Of a stretch of 64,000 nt of DNA, positions 31,144-41,294 are shown one piece after another (position 1 is the first letter of the stretch; each line of letters begins with the position of its first letter). The notes under the pieces were generated by a model, which searched no databases, had not been told where the DNA came from, and saw only the letters and a list, made by a program, of their open reading frames with translations. Origin of the DNA: Prochlorococcus sp. AG-402-G10 (GTDB lineage Bacteria; Cyanobacteriota; Cyanobacteriia; PCC-6307; Cyanobiaceae); contig QCHT01000002.1 of the NCBI GenBank assembly GCA_003279445.1, forward strand, positions 94,840 to 158,839, written 5' to 3'. Both the position numbers and the translations under genes were made by a program.

Positions 31144-31720
31144 TTATCTTCTACCACCTCGATTGTTATAGGAAAAGTCAGTGGCTGTAACACATAGGTT
31201 GATTATTTCCTTAGCACAAGCCACAACTTCTACTGATTGATTATTCAAAAGAGCTTTTTACATTGCCTGCTAAAGATTCACAATTAGTTTTGCTGTCATT
31301 TGTGGCCTAGATAAGTCCACTTCTTCTAGGTCTTGAACGATCAATTCATATGAAGCAGCAGTAATACTTCTCCTGTCGTCTAGATCATTGATAGTTTTAG
31401 GCCGCTTGGGCCTTTACAACAGTTGAGCTATAACATTTAGTCAACATGTCAGCAGCTTCTCCTATCCGTAATTCCTGCTTAGCTTTATTGGAACGATTCA
31501 TATTCTTGTTCCAAGTGATAAAGGAAGCTCTCTTTCATTCATATAAAGAGCCACTCCAAGCCACAGCAATCAAACTTGACAACAAAGCTTCTCAAACCCC
31601 ATTACGCTCAACTTTTTGAGCTGCAGATGCAATAAATGCTGCAACAAAATTTATTTCTTGATGAATTAAAGGAATTGCTCAAGAAATTAAGCTAATAGTG
31701 CAATCTTTTCGTGATTCTGT
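31144..31720 (-). pseudogene. Decayed protein-coding gene of unknown family
   Basis: The 700-base stretch between the GNAT gene and tRNA-Gly has no intact ORF, but on the minus strand two phases carry clear protein-like sequence. The upstream phase reads through INFVAAFIASAAQKVERNGV, ALLSSLIAVAWSGSLYE and KQELRIGEAADMLTK with stops at 31679, 31592 and 31535 and ends at 31397. The second phase (from about 31396 down to 31144) continues with KTINDLDDRRSITAASYELI, VQDLEEVDLSRPQMTAKLIV and ALLNNQSVEVVACAKEII, interrupted by stops at 31270 and 31258. One frameshift plus five stops indicate loss of function. Start and family not recognised; about 180-190 codons survive. Confidence 0.65.
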
Positions 31721-31769
31721 CCTAAATCCTGCCCTAAATTTTAGATATTTTGTGTCACAAATAAACTAA

Positions 31770-31801
31770 GCAAAGAAAAAGCCCTGCTTTAACAGGGCTT
31801 T
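31770..31801 (-). terminator. Intrinsic terminator after tRNA-Gly
   Basis: A 9-bp perfect stem, AAAGCCCTG / CAGGGCTTT (31778-31786 and 31793-31801), with a six-base loop. Read on the minus strand it is followed by TTCTTTG, so it should end the tRNA-Gly transcript about seven bases after the tRNA 3' end. Confidence 0.8.
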
Positions 31802-31807
31802 GAATAA

Positions 31808-31878
31808 GCGGATGAAGAGATTCGAACTCTCGACATTCTCCTTGGCAAGGAGATGCTCTACCACTGAGCTACATCCGC
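31808..31878 (-). tRNA. tRNA-Gly (anticodon GCC)
   Basis: A 71-base cloverleaf on the minus strand. The acceptor stem is GCGGATG paired with CATCCGC; the D arm has GCTC...GAGC; the anticodon stem TCTCC/GGAGA holds the loop TTGCCAA, giving anticodon GCC; the T loop is TTCGAAT. CCA is not encoded, as usual in cyanobacteria. Its 3' end faces the decayed gene. Confidence 0.97.
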
Positions 31879-31965
31879 AAAAAGAAAAACTTTTCTTTTT
31901 ACAAAAGCAGCATGCCTTAAAAAAGGGACCACGGTCAATAAATTCTTCTAATTGACATGGGTTGA

Positions 31966-32442
31966 TTAATTCAAAGACTTCATCAAAGAGCCCATCTCAA
32001 GTGCTTGCAAAGCAAAGCTCCAGCCAAGATTGCTTTTCACGCCTGCTCTTTCCAAAGCTTGTTGCATGGTATCGGTTGTGAGAACTCCAAAAATAATTGG
32101 TACACCAGTTTCTCTAGATACCGCTGCTATTCCTTTACTAGATTCATTGATCACAACATCAAAATGAGGTGTATCTCCTCTGATCACAGCTCCAAGAGTA
32201 ATTAAAACTTGGTATCGGCCGGTTCTGGCCAAAGATTGAGAAACCAATGGAAGCTCCATAGCGCCTGGGACCCAAGCCACATCTAATTGAGAGCTCGTTT
32301 CTGAAGTATCAATACCATGACGCTTTAAGCAATCAATACAGCCACTTAAAAGTTTATTAGTTACCAAATCGTTAAATCGAGCTATAACGATGGCTACTTT
32401 TAAATTAGACGCATTAGTAAAGCGTCCTTCAATGGAAACCAT
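31966..32442 (-). CDS. ribH: 6,7-dimethyl-8-ribityllumazine synthase
   Basis: Penultimate enzyme of riboflavin synthesis, forming a 60-mer or pentamer. The 158-aa protein shows [17 protein letters not shown] near residue 17, [13 protein letters not shown] near 57, the [15 protein letters not shown] phosphate and substrate site near 82 and [15 protein letters not shown] near 115. Upstream on the same strand lies psbZ, an arrangement I recall from other marine cyanobacteria. Confidence 0.97.
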   Translation of the reverse strand: MVSIEGRFTNASNLKVAIVIARFNDLVTNKLLSGCIDCLKRHGIDTSETSSQLDVAWVPGAMELPLVSQSLARTGRYQVLITLGAVIRGDTPHFDVVINESSKGIAAVSRETGVPIIFGVLTTDTMQQALERAGVKSNLGWSFALQALEMGSLMKSLN

Positions 32443-32496
32443 TTGTTAATCGCAAAATTCCCTATATACCCACCATCGCATGCAACGTGTTCAGTT

Positions 32497-32694
32497 TCAA
32501 ACAAAAGAACTTAGAAGACCGTTGAGCAATACTAAATGGAACCACACTCCACCGATAATCTCAATTTTCTTAATCTCTGGATTACGGCGATCACTGCGAT
32601 CAGACTGTGTCATATAAAGCACAGGAACACCTATCACTAATAATAATGAGCAAAACAGAAGTGCTTCAACAGCAACTGAATTAATTAAATGCAT
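32497..32694 (-). CDS. psbZ: Photosystem II protein PsbZ (Ycf9)
   Basis: Core subunit of photosystem II at the edge near CP43, which helps bind light-harvesting proteins and stabilises the dimer. The 65-aa product has the two transmembrane helices expected (about residues 7-27 and 46-62), the conserved LLVIGVPVLY in helix 1 and the end LLNGLLSSFV in helix 2. The connecting loop is more charged (SDRSDRRNPEIKKIE) than in freshwater relatives. Divergent from mutS. Confidence 0.9.
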   Translation of the reverse strand: MHLINSVAVEALLFCSLLLVIGVPVLYMTQSDRSDRRNPEIKKIEIIGGVWFHLVLLNGLLSSFV

Positions 32695-32857
32695 GGGAAC
32701 CGGAGCAATGGAGCAACGAGAGCTCTCTTAAATCACATAATTGTCACATGAGAAACGACATTTTTTACAAAGATGACAAGGGTTGTCGCGAGGCTTCACA
32801 TCCAAAAGTGAAAAATCCCTATACCATGCCAACAAACAACTGGGCAGAAAACTATCT

Positions 32858-35605
32858 ATGACGCCCGAAAGTATGCCTTTACAAGGGAGTTTGTTTAAAG
32901 AAGCTGATGAAGAGTCAGTCAGCCCCAATTCGTTACAAAAGTCACAAAGCTTCGAAGATTCAGAACTAAATGACGAAGCTCTAACGAAAGACGCTGAACA
33001 AAGACCCAGAAAAAAGAAAACCAAAACAAAAGTAAATAGTCAGACCTTAGAAAAGCAAGAAACTATTTCAGATGACAATCAGCCTTCATGGTCTCATCAC
33101 AGCTTGGTTAATAAAGATGAACTAACTCCTGTTCTAAGGCATTATGTATATCTCAAAGAAGAAAATCCAGGAAGGGTATTGCTCTATAGGCTTGGAGACT
33201 TTTTTGAGTGTTTTTTTGAAGATGCAATAAATTTATCGCAAATATTAGAATTAACTCTTACCGGAAAAGAAGCTGGTAAAAGCATAGGTAGGGTTCCAAT
33301 GGCTGGAATACCTCATCATGCTGCAAATCGTTATTGTTCAATACTGGTACAAAAAGGAATTTCTATAGCTATCTGTGATCAACTTGAAAGTGTACAAAAC
33401 AAAGAAGGAAAACTACTCAAAAGAGGTATTACTAGAATACTGACACCTGGAACAGTCCTTGAAGAAGGAATGCTTTCAGCCAAAAAAAATAACTGGTTGG
33501 CAGCAATATTAATTAATAGAGATGAAAACCAGTCCTCTTATAAATGGGGTTTAGCTAAAGCTGACATAAGTACTGGTGAATTTAAAATACAAGAAGGGAA
33601 TGGAATTAATACTCTTGAACAAGAGTTATTAAACATTGAAGCCTCAGAAATAATCTGCGAGGAATTAGATAAGGATATCTATGATGGATGGAGATCTAAG
33701 CGAATCAATATAACAAAACATTCTAAGACTTCTTTTAGTCTTCCCGAAGCAAACGCCATTCTCAAAAAGCATTACCAACTTAAAACAATTAATGGCCTTG
33801 GTATAAGTGAATTTAAATTAGCTCTTAGAGCTTCAGGGGGTCTATTAAGCTACCTAAATGAAACTAATCCAATAGTAAGAATAGATTCTACTGAGAATAA
33901 GATTTCTATTTTAAAACTTGATTTTCCTAAAGTAGATTTTTCTAATGACTCATTAATCATTGATGCACAAACTAGGAGAAATCTTGAAATAACAAAGACA
34001 CAACGAGACGGACAATTTCAGGGTTCTCTCTTATGGGCCATTGATAGAACCCTCACAGCCATGGGAGGGAGATGTTTGCGAAGATGGATAGAACAGCCTC
34101 TGGTTAATTCCAAACATATTGTTGAAAGACAAAATGTTGTGAGCTTTCTTGTTGAGAAAAGGTCTCTTCGGAAAAGATTGCGCAACTTATTAAGAGCAAT
34201 GGGAGATCTTGAACGACTATCTAGCAGAGCAAGTGCAGGTCAAGCTGGAGCAAGAGAGCTTGTAGCAATTGCAGATAGCTTGCTAAGAATTCCTCAATTA
34301 TCAGCAAATTTGCAGAATGTTCCAGTTGGACTTCCAAAATGGTTTGAAGAGCTTCAAACTATTGATCCAGATCTAATAAAACTAGCATCAAAAATCAAAG
34401 GTAGATTAATAGACAACCCTCCACTAAGCATTACTGAAGGGAATTTAATAAATGATGGAGTAGATCAAATTCTTGATGGGCTAAGAAATCAACTAGAAGA
34501 TCAAGATCAATGGCTAAAAGAGCAAGAAGTAAAAGAAAGGAAAGCAAGTGGAAATAATAATCTTAGACTTCAAAAACATAGAACTTTTGGTTATTTTCTA
34601 GCAGTTAGCAAATCTAAGTCTCTTGAAGTACCGTCCCATTGGATAAGAAGGCAAACTTTAGCAAATGAAGAAAGGTTCATCACACCTGATTTAAAAGCAA
34701 GAGAAGGTAAAATCTTTCAACTAAAAGTAAGATCAGCAAGTCGTGAATATGAATTATTTTGTGATCTTAGAGAAATAGTTGGTACTTATGCAAGTATAAT
34801 TCGAAAAACTGCTAGAGCAGTATCAGGCTTAGATGCACTTCTTGGACTAGGAGAATTAGCAGCTACCAATAACTATTGTGCACCAGTAATCATAGATAAC
34901 GTTGATGGTAAAAGATCAAGAAAAATTAGACTGAAGGCTTCTAGACATCCTGTAGTTGAACAAATGCTAGTGGAAGAGAGTTTTGAGCCAAATGATATAA
35001 ATCTGGGTGAAGAGAAAGATCTAATAATACTGACAGGTCCTAATGCTAGTGGTAAAAGTTGCTATTTACGTCAAATTGGATTAATTCAATTAATGGCACA
35101 GATTGGGAGTTGGGTACCAGCAGCAGAAGCTTCATTAAGTATAGCTGACAGAATATTTACTAGGGTAGGAGCAGTAGATGATTTAGCGGCAGGACAATCA
35201 ACATTTATGGTAGAAATGGCTGAAACTGCTTATATATTAAATCAAGCGACTACGTACTCTGTCGTTCTTTTAGATGAAATTGGTAGAGGTACATCTACAT
35301 TTGATGGACTATCAATAGCATGGTCAGTCAGTGAATTTCTTGCAAATACTATTAAAAGTCGGACAATTTTTGCAACTCATTATCACGAGTTAAATGAACT
35401 TTCTAAAGAAATTAAGAATGTAGTGAACTTTCAAGTCCTAGTAAAAGAAAATGGGAATACTATATCTTTCCTTCACAAAGTAGTTCCTGGGGGTGCAAAT
35501 AAAAGTTATGGAATTGAAGCTGCTCGTCTAGCAGGAGTTCCAGAAAGCGTTATTCATAACGCAAAAAAAATACTTCAACGTCTTGAACAAAAAAATAAGT
35601 CTTAA
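32858..35605 (+). CDS. mutS: DNA mismatch repair protein MutS
   Basis: Recognises mismatches and small loops. The roughly 915-aa protein has an N-terminal mismatch domain with the wedge motif [13 protein letters not shown] (Phe/Glu contacts in F-E), the connector, core and clamp domains, and the ABC ATPase: Walker [16 protein letters not shown], signature region [14 protein letters not shown], Walker [16 protein letters not shown] and [11 protein letters not shown]. The frame opens with TTG at 32783; the ATG at 32858 is a more credible start. About 95 low-conservation residues precede the first domain and include QGSLF at 32882-32896, a possible beta-clamp motif. The C-terminus ends at [10 protein letters not shown] with no such motif. 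Confidence 0.96.
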   Translation: MTPESMPLQGSLFKEADEESVSPNSLQKSQSFEDSELNDEALTKDAEQRPRKKKTKTKVNSQTLEKQETISDDNQPSWSHHSLVNKDELTPVLRHYVYLKEENPGRVLLYRLGDFFECFFEDAINLSQILELTLTGKEAGKSIGRVPMAGIPHHAANRYCSILVQKGISIAICDQLESVQNKEGKLLKRGITRILTPGTVLEEGMLSAKKNNWLAAILINRDENQSSYKWGLAKADISTGEFKIQEGNGINTLEQELLNIEASEIICEELDKDIYDGWRSKRINITKHSKTSFSLPEANAILKKHYQLKTINGLGISEFKLALRASGGLLSYLNETNPIVRIDSTENKISILKLDFPKVDFSNDSLIIDAQTRRNLEITKTQRDGQFQGSLLWAIDRTLTAMGGRCLRRWIEQPLVNSKHIVERQNVVSFLVEKRSLRKRLRNLLRAMGDLERLSSRASAGQAGARELVAIADSLLRIPQLSANLQNVPVGLPKWFEELQTIDPDLIKLASKIKGRLIDNPPLSITEGNLINDGVDQILDGLRNQLEDQDQWLKEQEVKERKASGNNNLRLQKHRTFGYFLAVSKSKSLEVPSHWIRRQTLANEERFITPDLKAREGKIFQLKVRSASREYELFCDLREIVGTYASIIRKTARAVSGLDALLGLGELAATNNYCAPVIIDNVDGKRSRKIRLKASRHPVVEQMLVEESFEPNDINLGEEKDLIILTGPNASGKSCYLRQIGLIQLMAQIGSWVPAAEASLSIADRIFTRVGAVDDLAAGQSTFMVEMAETAYILNQATTYSVVLLDEIGRGTSTFDGLSIAWSVSEFLANTIKSRTIFATHYHELNELSKEIKNVVNFQVLVKENGNTISFLHKVVPGGANKSYGIEAARLAGVPESVIHNAKKILQRLEQKNKS

Positions 35606-35632
35606 TTATTAATTGCCCAAAGAGATTTAAAA

Positions 35633-36280
35633 CTATTGAATTATAGCAGCCCTTAATAACGCATTTACTGTTGCAGCTCCCATCGCCGCTCCACCTCTAT
35701 GCCCATCAATTCTTATCTGTGGCAAATCAGTTTGCGCCAATAAATGCTTACTTTCAAGTACTCTGATAAAACCAACAGGCATACCAATAATCAAACTTGG
35801 TTCAATCGACCCTTGAGAAATTAAGTCCAACAAAACTTCTAATGCTTTTGGAGCACTTCCAAACAAAACCAAAGGTTTATTATCATTCGAGCACTTACCT
35901 GTTAGATCAATCCAAGCATTTTTTATACCTATAGCTGTACGAGCTAATCCTGATTGATCTCCAATTGGAGCCCAATCTAAAACACATTGCACAGATGATT
36001 GCAATGTACGAGCGGCCATTGGTGTAATGGCAGCAGCAGCCATATGCGTATCAGTCAATATCGTAGCGCCAGATTGCAATGCAGAAAGGCCTATATGGCA
36101 TGCATTAGGAGAAAATCTCAAGTAATCTTGAATAGAGAAATCACCACTTGAATGAATTAATCTCTCAAGTACTTGTTGCTCCAAGTAATTCAATTCCGGA
36201 CAATGAAGTCTCGCACGAATATATTGAAGACTTTCCAAAAAAATTGGGTGGTCAATTCCAGTCACTGTTTCTATATGCAA
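35633..36280 (-). CDS. cobH: Precorrin-8X methylmutase CobH/CbiC
   Basis: Moves the C-11 methyl to C-12 in cobalamin ring synthesis, giving hydrogenobyrinate or its cobalt form. The 215-aa protein has the family blocks ARLHCPELNYLEQQVLERLIHSSGD, GATILTDTHMAAAAI (catalytic His in the later GHRGG), FGSAPKALEVLL, GMPVGFIRVLESK and the closing IDGHRGGAAMGAATVNALL. Translation appears to begin at TTG 36280, or possibly at GTG 36265. Prochlorococcus makes pseudocobalamin, so the gene fits. Neighbours are unrelated. Confidence 0.95.
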   Translation of the reverse strand: MHIETVTGIDHPIFLESLQYIRARLHCPELNYLEQQVLERLIHSSGDFSIQDYLRFSPNACHIGLSALQSGATILTDTHMAAAAITPMAARTLQSSVQCVLDWAPIGDQSGLARTAIGIKNAWIDLTGKCSNDNKPLVLFGSAPKALEVLLDLISQGSIEPSLIIGMPVGFIRVLESKHLLAQTDLPQIRIDGHRGGAAMGAATVNALLRAAIIQ

Positions 36281-36328
36281 TGGAATGATTTAAGGCATGA
36301 TTTATAAAGAAACACCAATCTGCTAAGC

Positions 36329-37327
36329 ATGCCAATTCATTTATTTTGGGGAGATGATATTGGTGCCATTGATAGATCATTGAATGCCTTTATTAATCAA
36401 GCTATAGATCCTAATTGGATAAGTATTAACCTTAGTCGCTTAGATGGTCAAAACCATGCCCAAGCTCTCCAGTCTCTTGAAGAAGTGCGTACTCCCCCAT
36501 TTGGTAGTGGGCATCGTGTCATTATTCTGAACAAAAGTCCATTTTTCAATGGAGGTTCCTCAGAACTATCCAGTCAATTTGAAAGCGTCTTGAACTTAAT
36601 TCCTCAGACAAGTCATCTGGTGCTAATTAGTCAAAATAAACCCGATGGCAGATTAAAAACAACCAAGTTAATCAATGAATTGATCAAGAATAAGAAAGCG
36701 TTTGAAAAGAAATTTTTACTCCCTGCTATATGGGATGAAATTGGCCAAAAACAACTAATCCAAAGAACTGCTAATGAAATGAATATAGAGATAGAAGAAA
36801 AGGCAATCTATTCTCTTATAGAAGCAATAGGCAGTGACAGCCAAAGGCTAGTGCGAGAATTAGAAAAACTATTTTTACTAGAAGAAGCAAAAAGCAAGAA
36901 GCAAAATGTTAAAAAACTAATAATTAGCCAAGAAACAGTAAATGAGCTCTGTCAAGGAATTACGAGTAACTCTCTAGAGATTTGTTCATACCTTCTTGCA
37001 AACCAATTGGGGGAAGCAATTACTAGGCTTGATTCACTTATCAATCAAGGAGAGCCTGCCCTAAGAATACTGGCTAGCTTAACTACTCAAATTAGAGGTT
37101 GGCTATGGGTCAGTCTTCTCGAACAAGACGGACAGAAAGAAGTTGGTTTCATTGCAAAGCAAGCAGGAATAGCCAACCCAAAAAGAATTTACGTGATTAG
37201 AAAGCAAATCCGAGGAAAAGCACCTTCATTTTTCATTGATCTTCTAAAAAAAGTACTAGAAGTCGAAATCCTATTAAAAAAAGGAATGGCACCTAAAAAT
37301 GCATTTAGAGATTGTCTACTAACATGA
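36329..37327 (+). CDS. holA: DNA polymerase III subunit delta (HolA)
   Basis: Clamp-loader wrench subunit that opens the beta clamp. The 332-aa protein has an N-terminal AAA-like lobe without a P-loop, with IHLFWGDDIGAIDRSL and TSHLVLISQNKPDGRLK, the EAIGSDSQRLVRELEKL block and a C-terminal helical collar (LINQGEPALRILASLTTQIRGWLW). Conservation of HolA is low, but the order of these blocks is typical. Confidence 0.92.
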   Translation: MPIHLFWGDDIGAIDRSLNAFINQAIDPNWISINLSRLDGQNHAQALQSLEEVRTPPFGSGHRVIILNKSPFFNGGSSELSSQFESVLNLIPQTSHLVLISQNKPDGRLKTTKLINELIKNKKAFEKKFLLPAIWDEIGQKQLIQRTANEMNIEIEEKAIYSLIEAIGSDSQRLVRELEKLFLLEEAKSKKQNVKKLIISQETVNELCQGITSNSLEICSYLLANQLGEAITRLDSLINQGEPALRILASLTTQIRGWLWVSLLEQDGQKEVGFIAKQAGIANPKRIYVIRKQIRGKAPSFFIDLLKKVLEVEILLKKGMAPKNAFRDCLLT

Positions 37328-37379
37328 GCAAGGCCTAATGGCATATTCACCAAATAATCCAATCAAGGAAACAATTTAA

Positions 37380-39140
37380 ATGACTCTTTTGGTGCAAAAA
37401 TTTGGCGGCACCTCTGTTGGCAACATTGAGCGAATTAAAGCAGTTGCAAAAAGAATTGCATTATGCAAAGAAGCAGGACACGAGCTTGTAGTGGTTGTCT
37501 CAGCTATGGGAAATAGCACAGATGAATTAACCAACCTTGCTTTATCAGTAAGCAAAACCCCCCCCTCAAGAGAGATGGATATGCTTCTTTCTACTGGGGA
37601 GCAAGTAACAATATCCTTACTTTCAATAGCCTTAAATGAACTGGGGATTTCGGCAACTTCAATGACAGGAAGTCAAGTTGGAATTATCACGGAGTCTGCA
37701 CATGGAAAAGCACGCATTCTTGAAATCAAAACCGATAGAATTAAGGAACTTTTGAAAAACGGTCATGTTGTTGTCGTAGCAGGATTTCAAGGAACCACTC
37801 TTGGCACTAGTAAAACCGCCGAAATCACGACACTTGGAAGAGGGGGATCGGATACATCAGCCATAGCTCTTGCAACTGCATTAAAAGCAGACTCTTGTGA
37901 AATATATACTGACGTTCCTGGAGTTCTTACTACCGATCCTAGAAAAGTTGCAGATGCACAACTAATGACAACAGTGACTTGCGATGAAATGCTCGAGCTA
38001 GCAAGTCTTGGCGCTGCAGTATTACATCCAAGAGCAGTAGAAATAGCTAGAAACTATGGCATTCCACTCGTAGTTCGTTCTAGTTGGGATAACCAACCTG
38101 GCACAACATTGACTAGTAAAGAGAAACGCTCACTAGGCAAAGAAGGTCTGGAACTAAGTAAACCAGTCAACTCGATAGAACTACTAGAAAAACAATCTGT
38201 TATAGGGCTTTCGCACATTCCTGATCAACCAGGTATTGCAGCAGATTTATTTGAAACGCTATCCGAAGGAGGTATTAATGTAGATTTAATTATTCAATCA
38301 ACTCATCAAGGAAATAGCAATGATATTACATTCACAATTGCAGAAGAAGATTTAAAGAGAACAAAGTTGTTATGTCAAAAACTTATCCAAAGGCTGGGGG
38401 GAAATCTGACAATACAAGAAAAAATGTCAAAACTAAGTATTCGCGGAGCTGGAATAATGGGGCGGCCAGGAATTGCAGCAAAGTTTTTTGACACACTATC
38501 AAAGTCTGGAATTAACCTTAGGTTAATAGCAACTAGTGAAGTGAAAGTTAGTTGCGTAATTAATGCTAAGTCAGGCAATAAAGGTCTGAGATATGTCAGC
38601 GAAGCATTTGATTTAAAAGATAAGCAAATTAAAATAAACCCAACAAATATTTGCAATGGTGAGCCAGAGGTAAGAGGCGTAGCCTTAGATCCAAATCAGG
38701 TCCAATTAAGTGTTATAAATATTCCAGATATACCAGGTTCTGCAGCTATTCTATGTCAATCTTTTGCTGATGAAGGAATATGTTTGCATACTATTGTCCA
38801 ATCAGAACGGAAATATGAATCTAATGGAAAAATAATTAGCTTTACAATGAATAAAGATGATAGAAAGAATGCAGATGATATTTTAATTCCTCTCTTGAAG
38901 GTATGGCCCCAAGCTTATTTAGAGGATGGTAAGGCAATTGCTAGAATTAGTGCAGTTGGTGCAGGTATGCCAGTCAGCATAGGAACAGCAGGTCGTATGT
39001 TTAGAGCACTGGCAAATGCAAATATAAATATACTAATGATTGCAACTAGTGAAATTAGGACAACCTGTATTGTGGCCGAAAATGATGGTATTAAAGCATT
39101 AAAGGAAGTCCATAAATTCTTTAAGCTAGCCTCAAAGTAA
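37380..39140 (+). CDS. lysC: Aspartate kinase with four ACT domains
   Basis: First enzyme of the aspartate pathway (lysine, threonine, methionine). The 586-aa protein has the kinase domain with LVQKFGGTSVGNIERIK at residue 3, TTLGRGGSDTSAIALA near 155 and YTDVPGVLTTDPR near 180, followed by four ACT domains in two pairs (about 260-420 and 435-586), for example GLSHIPDQPGIAADLFETL and SVINIPDIPGSAAILC. The doubled ACT array is typical of cyanobacterial aspartokinases and implies feedback control by lysine and threonine. asd and dapA lie 7-10 kb downstream on the opposite strand. Confidence 0.96.
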   Translation: MTLLVQKFGGTSVGNIERIKAVAKRIALCKEAGHELVVVVSAMGNSTDELTNLALSVSKTPPSREMDMLLSTGEQVTISLLSIALNELGISATSMTGSQVGIITESAHGKARILEIKTDRIKELLKNGHVVVVAGFQGTTLGTSKTAEITTLGRGGSDTSAIALATALKADSCEIYTDVPGVLTTDPRKVADAQLMTTVTCDEMLELASLGAAVLHPRAVEIARNYGIPLVVRSSWDNQPGTTLTSKEKRSLGKEGLELSKPVNSIELLEKQSVIGLSHIPDQPGIAADLFETLSEGGINVDLIIQSTHQGNSNDITFTIAEEDLKRTKLLCQKLIQRLGGNLTIQEKMSKLSIRGAGIMGRPGIAAKFFDTLSKSGINLRLIATSEVKVSCVINAKSGNKGLRYVSEAFDLKDKQIKINPTNICNGEPEVRGVALDPNQVQLSVINIPDIPGSAAILCQSFADEGICLHTIVQSERKYESNGKIISFTMNKDDRKNADDILIPLLKVWPQAYLEDGKAIARISAVGAGMPVSIGTAGRMFRALANANINILMIATSEIRTTCIVAENDGIKALKEVHKFFKLASK

Positions 39141-39170
39141 TAAACAAACAATCATTCATGGGCAAATAAT

Positions 39171-41204
39171 TTATTTCAATAGTTTTTTCCTTAATTGATG
39201 TATCTGATCTCGTAATTTTGCAGCTTGTTCAAAGTCTAAATTAGAAGCTAATATTTTCATTTTTTTCTCTAGATCATCAATTAGTTGAGGTAAGCTCTCA
39301 ATAGGAATATCAAGGCTATCCTTTGATTTTAATTTCTCGACTACATTAGCAGACATTTCGACCAAACTATTATCTACACCTTCTTTTTGAAGTCTTCTAG
39401 AAAGTTCTAAGAAAGAGAGTATTGAATTATTAGCTTTCTTGCCGGCTGGCATTGGAATTATATTATTTTTCTTGTTATATTCATGTTGAATTGATCTTCT
39501 TCTTTCTGTTTCATCAATTGCTCTCTTCATAGAATCTGTGAAGTTATCTGCATAAAGTAATGCCATACCTTCAATATGCCTTGCTGCTCGACCAATTGTT
39601 TGAATAAGTGATCTTTCTGATCTTAAAAAACCTTCCTTATCTGCATCAAGAATAACTACTAATGAAACTTCAGGTAAGTCTAAGCCTTCTCGCAATAAAT
39701 TAACACCTACTAAAACATCATAATCACCAAGTCTTAAATCCTGAATAATTTCAATTCTCTCTATGGAATGTATTTCTGAGTGCAGATAACGAACACGGAC
39801 TTTGTTGTCAGACAAATAATCTGTTAAATCTTCAGCCATCCTTTTCGTTAGTGTAGTAATTAAAACCCTCTGACATTTAACTGCTCTTGTTCTAATCTCT
39901 TCCAACAAATCCTCAACCTGACCTTTAGTGGGGCGAACTTCTACAAGAGGGTCTAAAACACCTGTTGGTCTAATCACTTGCTCAACAATATCATTCTTGC
40001 TAATTTCTAATTCCCAGTTTCCAGGCGTAGCGCTAATAAATACTGTTTGATTAGCCTTTTTCCAAAACTCATCTGCTTTCAATGGTCGATTATCTGCAGC
40101 ACTAGGAAGACGAAAACCATGCTCAATTAACACTTTCTTTCTTGATTGATCTCCGTTATACATCGCGAGCAACTGAGAGCAAGTCACATGACTTTCATCA
40201 ACAATTAACAACCAGTTTTCTGGGAAATAATCAATGAGGCATTCTGGGGGTGAGCCTGGCAACCTTCCAGATAGATGACGGGCATAATTCTCTACACCAT
40301 TACAGTAACCAACCTCTCTTAGCATTTCCAAATCATACTTTGTTCTTTGTTCCAGTCTTTGAGCTTCAAGTACCTTACCCTCTTCATTAAAAAATTCTAA
40401 TTGTTCATTTAATTCATTTTTAATATCTTTAACTGCATGTGCAAGTCTATCCTTAGGGGTAACAAAATGCTTAGCCGGATATATACTTATAGAGTCCAAA
40501 CTTTCGAGAATTTCTCCAGTAGTGGGGTCAACATATCTTATTGATTCTATCTCATCACCAAAAAGTTCTATGCGAACTAATCTATCATCATAAGCTGGTC
40601 CAATCTCAATTACATCCCCTTTAACTCTAAACTTACCACGAGAAATACTGATATCATTTCGAAAATATTGATTATCCACTAAATCTCTCAAGATCTTGCG
40701 GATTTCTATATTTTCCCCTAACTGAAACTTAACAGCTGCCTTTAAATATTCACTTGGAATTCCCAGTCCATAAATGCAACTAATTGACGCAACTACAATG
40801 ACATCTTCTCTTTCAAATAAAGAGCGTGTAGCAGAATGTCTTAACATATCTATTTCTTCATTAATAGAAGAAGTTTTTGCTATGTAAGTATCACTGACAG
40901 GAACATAAGCCTCAGGCTGGTAGTAATCATAATAAGAAATAAAATACTCAACAGCATTCCTTGGGAAAAATTCTCTTAACTCATTACAAAGTTGAGCTGC
41001 AAGTGTTTTATTATGAGCCAAGACAAGCGCCGGTCTTCCGGTTTGTGCAATTACATTGGCAATAGTAAATGTTTTACCAGTGCCTGTAGCTCCTAAGAGA
41101 GTTTGATATCCCTTGCCCAAATTAATACCTTGAACAAGTTTATCAATTGCTTTTGGTTGATCACCCTTAGGCATATAAGGAGCTTCTAAGTGATATTTAG
41201 GCAT
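39171..41204 (-). CDS. uvrB: Excinuclease ABC subunit B
   Basis: DNA damage-verifying helicase of nucleotide excision repair. The 677-aa protein has Walker [16 protein letters not shown] near residue 40, the beta-hairpin region [12 protein letters not shown] near 95, Walker B IVDESHV near 335, helicase motifs [31 protein letters not shown], and the C-terminal UVR motif ([20 protein letters not shown]) that binds UvrC. An inverted repeat lies in the 90-base leader. Confidence 0.98.
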   Translation of the reverse strand: MPKYHLEAPYMPKGDQPKAIDKLVQGINLGKGYQTLLGATGTGKTFTIANVIAQTGRPALVLAHNKTLAAQLCNELREFFPRNAVEYFISYYDYYQPEAYVPVSDTYIAKTSSINEEIDMLRHSATRSLFEREDVIVVASISCIYGLGIPSEYLKAAVKFQLGENIEIRKILRDLVDNQYFRNDISISRGKFRVKGDVIEIGPAYDDRLVRIELFGDEIESIRYVDPTTGEILESLDSISIYPAKHFVTPKDRLAHAVKDIKNELNEQLEFFNEEGKVLEAQRLEQRTKYDLEMLREVGYCNGVENYARHLSGRLPGSPPECLIDYFPENWLLIVDESHVTCSQLLAMYNGDQSRKKVLIEHGFRLPSAADNRPLKADEFWKKANQTVFISATPGNWELEISKNDIVEQVIRPTGVLDPLVEVRPTKGQVEDLLEEIRTRAVKCQRVLITTLTKRMAEDLTDYLSDNKVRVRYLHSEIHSIERIEIIQDLRLGDYDVLVGVNLLREGLDLPEVSLVVILDADKEGFLRSERSLIQTIGRAARHIEGMALLYADNFTDSMKRAIDETERRRSIQHEYNKKNNIIPMPAGKKANNSILSFLELSRRLQKEGVDNSLVEMSANVVEKLKSKDSLDIPIESLPQLIDDLEKKMKILASNLDFEQAAKLRDQIHQLRKKLLK

Positions 41205-41225
41205 ATTAATTATCGATATAATATT

Positions 41226-41269
41226 TGATTAGCTTTTGGCTACAAGTGAATAATCAAAAGCTATTATCA
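41226..41269. repeat. Inverted repeat between ycf23 and uvrB
   Basis: TAGCTTTTG (41230-41238) and its exact complement CAAAAGCTA (41255-41263) enclose a 16-base spacer; outside them TGAT and ATCA extend the match with one bulged base. It stands 22 bases before the uvrB start on the minus strand. There is no U-run after it in either direction, so it is not a classic terminator; it may be an operator or an mRNA hairpin. Confidence 0.5.
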
Positions 41270-41294
41270 AGCAAGAAAAGTTGCTGTATCAAAT

